DNA from: Branchiostoma floridae
Taxonomy: Eukaryota > Chordata > Leptocardii > Amphioxiformes > Branchiostomatidae
Direction of reading: 5' to 3'
Length of the DNA stretch: 45,791 nt
NCBI RefSeq assembly: GCF_000003815.2
Contig: NC_049985.1
Span: forward strand, 8,160,266-8,206,056
The notes below the pieces were generated by a model. That model saw only the letters and a program-made list of their open reading frames with translations. It did not search any database and was not told where the DNA came from. A program made the translations under genes and the position numbers. Positions within the stretch are counted from its first letter, which is position 1, and every line of letters starts with the position of its first letter. Below, one piece after another: positions 1 to 10,000 of the stretch.

Positions 1-318
1 AAACTAGGAATCATATCAAAGGGACACAGTATCAGACTATTGGGATGCAATTGTTGGAGTGACTGTTCATTTGAGATATTTGTTATAGCAGGTGTAGAAA
101 CTACATATGGTTTACCTTTGTAATATACCTTTACTTCCAAACAACAGACAGTTTCCTTTTCAACTTGAGATGATTGTAGTGTATTAAAAGAGTATTCTGA
201 GCAATGATGGGTAAAAAGTGTAACCTATATTTGATTATGGTTGGCTGAAAGGCCAAGCCTATTAACACTTATAGAGAGGGAGATACCTTAACATTTACAT
301 GTGTGTTGTATATTTCAG

Positions 319-346
319 CATGGATGACCAAGTGAGGAGGATGCAG
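319..346 (+). other. Duplicated PCM1 mini-exon (possible alternative 28-nt exon)
   Basis: A TTTCAG acceptor is followed by 28 nt that repeat the first 28 nt of the exon at 395, 76 bp upstream of it. They are then followed by GTTTAT, a usable though weak donor. The nine encoded residues (MDDQVRRMQ) are identical in both copies, and the three codon differences (CAG/CAA, GTT/GTG, CGG/AGG) are all synonymous. The mini-exon would enter in phase 2 and leave in phase 0, exactly like the full exon, so it could replace that exon in frame. Using both would shift the frame. It may equally be a silent duplication remnant. Confidence 0.5.
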
Positions 347-394
347 GTTTATATACCCTAATGTTGACTGTGTGTTTTATATTGAATGTTCCAG

Positions 395-533
395 CATGGA
401 TGACCAGGTTCGGAGGATGCAGGAGGAGGAGCTGGCCAGCCTGCTGCAGGAGAAGGAGAGGCTGATGGCCATCCAGCAGGAGCTGCTCAGGCTACAGGAC
501 GCCAAGCTTACCATGGCAACGGCTCACCAACAG
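395..533 (+). CDS. PCM1: PCM1 exon 1 of window (coiled coil)
   Basis: Acceptor TTCCAG|C, donor CAG|GTGCTG (weak). It encodes 46 residues rich in Glu, Gln and Leu (EEELASLLQEKERLMAIQQE), an obvious coiled-coil segment. It enters as the third base of a split Ser codon and ends in phase 0. Confidence 0.85.
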
Positions 534-3500
534 GTGCTGGTTTATTCATGCCTGTCATGTCATGGCATAGTTGCAGGGTATTTGACATAGAAAAGTGCTA
601 TTTGACCCATAACCCAGCAGTCCTGGGTTCAAATCTTGTCATTTTACCGATCCTGTGCCATTGGGAAAGGCACTTTGCACGGCTTTCCTCATTTCACACA
701 AGTGTATAAATAAATGGGTACCTGACTTCAGGTGTTGGAAGGAGAGGAATGGGCTCTGCTTTCCAACACCGTACCCGAGACACAGTGAATAATAACCCAT
801 TGCCCCTCTGGCCTATGGCTATGGAACTACCTTTACCATCATTTTATGAAATCTTGCATGTTTGTAACTGTCCATAAAGTTGGATAAATTGACTATGGGT
901 TCTAGATATTTCCACATGACTAGTTTTAAAAGTGTAAATTGGAAATTGGAAAATGGTGTACATGCATTTGCTATCTGAATAACAAACCAAGTATTAGACA
1001 GCAATTTTAAGGAAACAGTGACCATGCCAGTGTAGGATTTTTTGATGATCTTTACCAAGTACAGAAGGTTGTCATTCTTTGTGTGCATTACTGAGAGTCT
1101 GTACGGTGTTGGTATTAACAGGAGGCCAGGACAGACTCCGCCCCAAGTAGTGCACGGGCCTACAGGGATAGAAGCACTGGAGAGGCTCCACAGCCTCAAC
1201 CTCGAGTACAGTATCAAGGTACAAGTGCAAGTCAGCGGCAGCTTCCTCCAAGTAAGTCTTCAAGATGTATTCTGAAGTCTGTTATGATGTTATAGAGCTA
1301 ATGAGCAGAATACACAAAATGTACTAACAATGAAAGACTCATGTAAAAGTCTTTTTGTAGAAAGAAAATATGGCTTTTTGTAACAGTTCATGAAGGTTGT
1401 TTTCACATGATGGACTAAAACAGGGTGTTTTTTTTTAGCAAATTATGCAAAGTTCTCTTCCAACATCTGGCTCTTTTCTGGCTGTAATGGTAAGATTATT
1501 GTGTACAAGATTTTAATGCAAAGATTCAAGCGTTGTAACTTTTGTGATCGCTCCGCTTGGCAGGACAAAGGCCCACCGACCGCGACACTTGGGAGGAGCT
1601 CCGTCAGCAGATGATGCTACGGGAGGAGATCCGCAGGAAGCGTACAGAACTGGAAGATCTTGTACGTACAGAAAGACAAGCACGACTAGTCAGGGTAACT
1701 GCACACGTTGTAGATGTGTCTGCTTGTGCTGCCACGCTTGTATTATCTCTTTATAAATGTGTATTTAGCTAAGGCCTAGGAAAAAATGTCGTGTTTCCTG
1801 TTTCCTTACCTACCCAAGAAAAACCTGGTGACCCTAGACTTTTTTTGGGGGGGGGCGGGGGGGACCAAGTCACCTAAGTTCCCGGTGGAATTTCCGGAAA
1901 AAAAAAGATAACCCCTACCTATCAACCCCAATTGTTTTCTGGACTGAAACAGGAAACATTTTTTCTCTAGGCTTAAGTACCTAAGAGGAAGTAGCAGCAA
2001 GACATCATCAAAGTGTTAATTTTATCTTTACTATGGAAGTAAGACAAGAAATTGCACAATGTACCTGATTCCTTATTGCATGTTATTTGGTTATATTTGA
2101 GATAAGTCTTTATCTCAAACTTTTTTTCAGACGTCAGCAGCGGAGAAGGGAGACTTCTCGGTCATCAGTGACACATCAGGGTTCCCAGGGTAAGATAGTC
2201 TGGTTTTTTAACATACATGATTGAGACAGAACGTTAATGTGATTTGCTGGAATGGTAACTTTTCAGGGGAAACAGTGACCAGCATGAAGTTCACTTTAAA
2301 TCTGTTAATTAAATCTTCACCATCTCTGCTTTATAGCAGCTTGTTCTTTAATGGATGTGGTAACATTTTTTTAAAACTAAAATTAAATGTGCAACTGATT
2401 CCACTGTCCACTTTCACATTTCCCCGTCAGGTACAGCGTGATGAGTGGTGGAGATGTAACCATGGCGACCTGGGGTGGGTCCACACAGCGTAGTAGTGAT
2501 TCTGTACAGGACCAGGGCATGGACTTCAATTCTATGGACGAAGGTCAGTCAGCACAGAACATCAATGTTTGGTCATCTCTTGAGTGGTGTGGTTGTTTTG
2601 ATTCCCATGGACCACCAAGTAATTTTTTTCATACTTTGTGTGTTGTCCTGTGAAAGGTTACGCTTTGGCCTATAATATAACTGTGTAATATGTTTGACCA
2701 CTACCTACAGTATGTAGATTTGTGTGGTGTAACTGCAGAATCCAGGGGTCCTTGGTTTGAATCCTGTCATACTACCAATCTTGTGTCCTTGTGTAAGGCA
2801 CTTAACATGACACCCATGCTCCACACTGGTGTAAAAATGGGTACCTGACTTCAGTTGGGAGGTGAAAGAAGAGGGTTGGGTTCTGCCTTCCAATACCATG
2901 CCCTAGACACCGTAAATAACAACCCACTGTCCATAAGGCCTCAAAAAAGCTCTTGGACCATCCTTACTTTTGCCTGCCTTGAGTGAGAATTACAAGTGTT
3001 TTGTTTCACCTATCTCCCCCAGGCTACCCCAGTGATGGTATAGTCCAGGCAGAAGAGGAGGAGGAAGAAGATGGCAGCCATGCCACCTACACCATAGAGA
3101 GGGGTCCGGGTGGGAACTATCTACGTCTGTCTCCAAGAGCTGACCAAGATTTAGGTAAAACTGCCACCAGTTCCTAGCAGGCCTTTGCCTTGATAGGCAT
3201 ACAAATCGCAAAAAGGAAGGCACTGTAAGAACCTGCTAGGCTTACTGTGGACAGACCTAAAGGATAGAGGAATAGGACCATTGCAGTCAGAAAGAAAACT
3301 AGGAGCTAGGAAAGCTCACAATGAACAAAGTGGAGAGAGTTGAAGAAACACAGATTGCAGCTGCAGGGTGTTCAAACCACTGCAGTAGCAGAACACAATG
3401 GACTACTAGACTGGTGTTACACTGAATGTGAAGAAAATTCAATCATAGATATGTCTTGTGGTTTTCTTAGTTGTTGTGTGTGAAAATTTGTGCTCATTTT

Positions 3501-3878
3501 GTGTACATTTTCTACAGGGAGAATCTATGATGCACCATCCGGGAGCCGGGGATACAGCTCAAGTAGGGACTCTTGGAGGAATAGACAAGAGGTATGCCTA
3601 GACTCAAGTTCTCTAACATCTTTTAGTGAGAAAGTCTCCTTGAAAAATTATTGGATCCAGAATATTTCCAAAATCTTATCACTTGTGTGTGTGTGTGTGT
3701 GTGTGTGTGTTTGTGTGTATATGTGTGTGTGTGTGTGTGAGTGTGTGTGTGTCTGTGTAGAACTTATTTGTAATGACCATGATTGTTGTCTGTAGAACTA
3801 CCGTTCAGCAGAGGAGCTGATGCAGGAGGATGTGTCTGGGTGGGTAGTGAAGGAGTGTCGCCGGCTGCAGGACCTGTG

Positions 3879-3909
<31 letters not shown>

Positions 3910-4043
3910 ATTTGTTTGTGTCTATGTCACAGATCTAATAAGCATGATTGTTGTGTGTAGAACTACCGTTCAGCAGAGGAGCTGATGCAGGAGGATGTGT
4001 CTGGGTGGGTAGTGAAGGAGTGTCGCCGGCTGCAGGACCTGTG

Positions 4044-4074
<31 letters not shown>

Positions 4075-7000
4075 ATTTGTTTGTGTCTATGTCACAGATC
4101 TAATAAGCATGATTGTTGTGTGTAGAACTACCGTTCAGCAGAGGAGCTGATGCAGGAGGATGTGTCGGGGTGGGTAGTGAAGGAGTGCCGCCGGCTGCAG
4201 GACCTGTGTGGACACCTCCAGCAGCAGATGGGCTCCACCACTAACCTGTGTCAGGCACTGCTCGCTGATCAACAGGTAAGGACTGCTACAGAGAACTAAC
4301 ATATCAAATCTAAAGGGCACCACATATTTAACTTGCATTTTGATGTAAATTTTTCGAAACAGTCAAACCTACCCAAGAAGACCACTCGGGATCAGGAAAA
4401 TCTTAAGGATTCTTAATTCTTGTGTCAACAAGAAAAATTGTTTTTATGGGACATCTAAGAAGTCAACGTTTGGCCATGTGATCTTTGTATAGAGATGATC
4501 ACTTGTACAGGTTTGACTGTTTAAGATTTCTTGTCTCTGGCATATTGATTTGATGTCCCTCTTGTGTTCTCCCTAGTTGCTGAACAGGCTGGTGTCCACC
4601 AGCCTGAACGGTTCCAGCGGGTACGGCAGCGGGAGCGCGTCCCCCCAGACGCCCCGCACGGACCTGTTGGCGTACTTCAGTGGCCAGCTGCAGCAGAAGC
4701 AGCAGCTGCTGGCCCAGCTGCTGCAGTGCTACAACCAGCTGTCCCAGCAGCAGCACGACCTGGTGGTCATGCAGCAGACCTGGGAGGGCGCACACTCCCT
4801 GCAGGACCCCAACCATCCTGCCGTCACCTCCCCCACTCCAACCTCCGCACCCTTCCGCCCGGACAGCAACCCCTTCTCACACCCACAGCTCAGCCCGTTC
4901 GCGTCCTATCCAAGTCAACCCCGTGGTTCCTTCGCCTTTAGTCCCAGCTTCCCTGCGAACTTCCCCAACCCTGACACCACCCAGTCCTACAGGCTCCCCA
5001 TGCCGGGGAGTGGGTACCGGGGCCTGCACCCCACCAGTGAGGGGATGCAGCAGACAGACATCACCATTCCACCAGAGAAGCTGAGGAGGCAGTCAGACGT
5101 CCCTGCCAGGCCACCTGCGGCTGCCCCAGTCTCCAGTGGGAAGGGTAGAACAGCACAGGCTGCTGCTCCAACATCAGTACCCAAGTTAGACTTCACACAA
5201 CTCAAAAAGGCCAGAGAAAGGTAAGCTTCGTCTTCTTTTCCTTGTAATAAAGCTGTTTGATATGCTCATTGTTAAAAAGAATTGTTGAAAGTCATGTGTT
5301 ACTTTTTTCCTTACAACTCTGTCTTCGCTTTTCAGTTCAAGAATGCAAGGTACTCCTGACTCCAAGACAAAGAAGTCCAAAAAGAGAGGTACATTAAGTT
5401 ACATTTTCTTTAGCAGATTAGTATATATGTTGTATAAGCCAAAAATGTTCAGTATTCTACATCTTATTTCTTGTTGGCAATGCTTACAACTCCTTAACTG
5501 ACTGAATTGTAGTTTAATTTCAAAGGATTTTGTAAGATCAATGAGCTGTTAATTTATGTGTATTATTCCTCACTAGGCCACAGAGGTACGATGTATGAAG
5601 CAGAAGGTGACCAGTTGTACCAGAGCTTCCCCCACGTGACAGCCGGCATCAGCGGTACAGCGTTCCAGGACACCACCAGTATCTCCAGCAAGATGTCCAG
5701 TGTCACCGGCAGCGAGAGGCCTGATGCAGATGTACTGTGAGTTGCTAAATTGCTTGAACATCTTTGTCGAAAACATATTGTTTTTGCTGGTGTGTTCTTT
5801 TTCTTTCTTCCTCCTGGCAGAAAGGGTTTACGGAAAAGGCTGGGCTGTACACCAGGCCTGGCTACTTGCGCTGGCTATCACGTCAGGCTACTCAGATACC
5901 CCCATTCATAGCCATAATTCTTACACACACTACTTTAGGGCAAGCCTAATGCTACAGTATTGTATGTGAGTAGCTTGACACCAGGCTAGAGGGAAAACAT
6001 TCTGCATTTTTGCATGAATATTGCCTTTCTAGTTCACATTCTAATATAAGGAGGCTTTTACTTGATATCAGGTTGTGCATGAAGTGTTCAACTGGGATTA
6101 AAGAATAAGGCCTGAAACGAAAGTCTGTGTTTAATACAGAATCTTACTGTTGTGCTGTTTCTGTAGGTCGTCCCATGCTGCCAGTGAGGTGTCGTTATTT
6201 GAGGCCCTGCGTGACACCATCTACTCAGAAGTGGCCACGCTGATCTCACAAAACGAGTCCCGTCCACATTTCCTGATCGAGCTGTTCCGGGAGCTACAGA
6301 TGCTCACCTCGGACTACCTGCGCCGGAGGGCCCTGTATGCCTTACAGGTGGGTCTTATGGTGGAAAAGTTTTGATTTTTTGCTTGAATCTTCTTGATATA
6401 AGAGCCAAGGATAGCTGGGTTAAACTATTCAGAAAGTTTGCTCAAGCTTAATAACTCTAATGCCTTCTCCGTTAATGATGTCTCTTTCATATCAGTTGTA
6501 AAATACTGTATATGCCTTGCCTTCATGATATTGTGACTCTAATACAAAAAGCAATCAACATTTTATTCAGTCTTTTAAATTACATGTGTCGTGTTGTAAA
6601 GCAGTCATCCTCAATTGAGGAGAAGCAATGCAGCTTCACTACGGCTCGCATTTTTGTCCAATAACACCAGGTTACCCCTACTCTTCATGATAAATGTGTT
6701 GGATTCTTTTACATACAGAGGTTTGATGCCTGGTGCTAATGCTTACAGCTCCCTCATACACAGGGCTGCAGGCTTCATATCCCCTTCCCTCCAAAAGGAC
6801 AATGTGAAAGTCTTCTTGCATGGAAAACTTGTCCAGGAATTTTACCTGACTAATAAAGTCGTGTTTGTATGTGTTTCCTGCAGGACTTGGTGACCAGATA
6901 CCTGACAGAAGACAGTATCAAACAGCACAGACCCCCCATCAGCATGCCTGTCAACCTCAGGGCTTGGCTGGGGGGAAACTCTGAACAGACGCCCAGGTAT

Positions 7001-10000
7001 TCTTCTAGCTTTCTCTCTAACTTGTACTTTTGTAGTGTCAGAGGTGAAAGCTTGTTTAAGTTCCTCTCAATTTACTTACTCTGTTCTTTTTGATCAAAAC
7101 ATCTTTTTTTGTTCGGTTGCTCATTATGTATCAGCAAGATGGATCAAATTTGTGTGCATTTTAAAAGGGTATTCCAATGATTGTCAGGATCAAACATTAA
7201 ACATACATTGTCTCCTGTGGATAAAATCTTGGTAAGGTCTTGTTTAGTACAGGGTGCTCATATAGTCTTATCTTATGGTGATTCAAGACATTTTGTCAGA
7301 GTTTACTGTGGATTTAAACTGCGTTAACTTATGTACATGTAGTAGAGGCAATATGCACTTGTAAGCATTACAACAGCAAAGCAAGTAAACATGCATACAC
7401 TGTACTGAACATTTACTGAGAGATTAAGTATACTGACTACAGTGTACGTCATTCTCTCCCCAGTGACAGTATGGTAACCTCAGATAATGAAGGTGGGGAG
7501 GAGGGGCGCACCATGCCTGGTCAGTATGACTACATGGAAGATGCCGGCTCCGCCAGCTCCATGTCCACCCCTCAGTCCGAGGGCGGCTTCGACCCCTTCG
7601 CCAACGACGACCTCGGCAACACGGTCATCCACCTGGACCGCGCCATGCACCGGATGCGGGAGTACGAGCGGTTGAAGGCGGAGGCTGAGGGAGGGGACGA
7701 CGCCTCCCCGCACAGCTCGGAGCCCGGCCAGGCCAACACCACCTCCGCCGCCACCAGCACCAACAGCGCTACCAGCAACTCCTCAGCTCAGGATGTCGGC
7801 TCTGAGAGCTCCATATCTGATGGGCCGGTCAGTCACTGTCTGTTACTAGTTTGCTGTCTTCACTGTCATTGTTTGTTTGTTTTTTCATTTAAAAAAAAAC
7901 CCTGACTGATGCATAAGTGTATGTTTTAAGTCTGTCCTGCTATCGTAATGTCTATTGTTATTGTGATTTTATTACATTTTGTAGAATAAAAGATATTCAA
8001 AGTTTCTACTATTCGAGTGTACCTCCAATGATGATTTAATGAATAAAGATTGAGAGATTGAAAACTAATTGCTGTAAGAAATGTGCATAGTCCTCAAAGA
8101 GAAGCCTTCTACTTTGAGTTTAAGGACTGTAGACTATTAATATTATTGCATTTGTAAGATCATGCCAGAAACAGCAGCATGATGTAATTTTCCCCCAGTA
8201 TTCTTGTGTAAACAATGACAACAGGTGTTTAACTCCTGTATTGTGTTCCCCCCAGTACCCCCGTGTGGACACCCAGCAGCTGGACCAGGAGATTAAGGCC
8301 ATCATGACGGAGGTGATCCCTCACCTGAAGGAGCACATGGAGGAGGTGTGCTCCCCCCAGCTGCTGGCTTACATCCGCAGGCTGGTCATGTCTCTCACAC
8401 GACACAGGGACGATAGCAAGGTAAGGCTGGTCATGTCTCTCACACGACACAGGGACGACAGCAAGGTAGAGGATGAGTTGTTAGTACACAGAAACCGTCT
8501 TTGTTTGTTTGCTTCTTTAGTGCAGCTGCCTAGCTTTTATTTATATGCTGTGAAGACCAAACCTCAGCTTAGCAGCTGTTCTTAAGGGCGCTGATCTATG
8601 TCACTGAAATGGTTGTTGGTACTAGTGTAGAACTTATGTCTGTCCGAGAGAGTCACTATGTCTTGTGGCAATGAGTTCCAGAGCTTAGCTGTTCCAGAGC
8701 TTTTTTTGGTCTTCATTTTTGGCAAATGTATCAAAGACATCCACATGTATGTTGTTCCTTAAGTTGTCATCACTAAGGAAGCAATTCAGAATTAATCTTG
8801 TATATTATCAGTATGATGATGATGGTAACTTTTCTATGTCCCTGTTTCAGGAGTTCAGCAGGTTTTTCCACAAACAGCTGGGAACCATCCTGCAGGACTC
8901 CCTGCAGAAGTTTGTAGGAAGGAAGTAAGTGATCCTTTTCTCCATACATTCACAATCAAATACTAATTAGATATTCTCCTTAAACTCTTTCAATAACTTG
9001 TGCAGGTCATTTTTGTCATGTACTGTATGCATGATTTCTAGCTTGACACAGTGTAGCGTGCGTAGTTCAGGGTTTTGCAGCCCTGCCTCTTGACCTGGAA
9101 CTGTGAGTTCAATTCCAGCAGTGTTTGTTTTTGTTATCAAGTATGAGTTGTTATTCTTTTGAGTGTTCCTAAGTTGCTTATATGATTTACAAATCCGAAT
9201 TGGATTATTGCTTTGTTATGTTCAATCCTATGTTAGTAGTTATCTTTTATACTTTGAGTTATTATTATTGTTATAGGGCTCCCTTGGAAATCAGTTACTA
9301 CATTAACTGAAGGGACTACCCTAAAGATTAATAAATAAATAAATAAAGTGTCGCTTGTCTGACATGCACACTACTGGAAAGGGTTGCAGTTCTTAGTAAG
9401 GGACGTTAAGCCGAGTTCCACTGTTCATTGTTCTTGTCAAAAAGAGCCAGGGAAATTATGCTGGTACAATGAACCTGTAAATACATAATGTCTGTCTTTG
9501 ACATGACTAATGGAAGAAATAGCTCTTCATTGAGCTAAACTGGTTTGAGATCACTTTCACACAAACTGCTACCTGTGGTACAACAGTCTTTGACTCAACA
9601 AATGGAAGAACAGCTCTTCAGTGAGCTGGTTTGAGAAAACTGCTACCTGTGAGTAAACAGTAACAGTATACCATATGTCTGCCGTGCAGGATGCGAGACT
9701 GTGGAGAAGACCTGTTGGTGGACATCTCAGAGATCCTGTTTAATGAGCTGGCCTTCTTCAGGCTGATGCAGGACCTGGACAGCTCCCCCTCCAAGAACTG
9801 GCTGCAGCCCACACAGGTTAGCTTGCTCTTAACAACGCCCCTAATGTAAAAGGTTCACAGCTATTTGTACCAAATAGATCCTTCAAAATGTACTTTACAT
9901 ATCAGTTTTTATCATTGGCACTGGTAAAACGAATACCTAAAATGAGTTTCAACAAGGCTTTCAGCAAGTTTGCCTTTAGAATATACTTTTTGAATGTACT

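Noticed and set aside
3796-4045. Two further PCM1 coding exons
   Set aside because: They copy only the first 85 nt of the exon at 4126, lack a good donor, and reading through meets a TAG in frame.
4499-5205. Alternative frames inside the large PCM1 exon, both strands
   Set aside because: Shadows of a GC-rich Gln/Pro exon whose true frame is fixed by phase and coiled-coil content.
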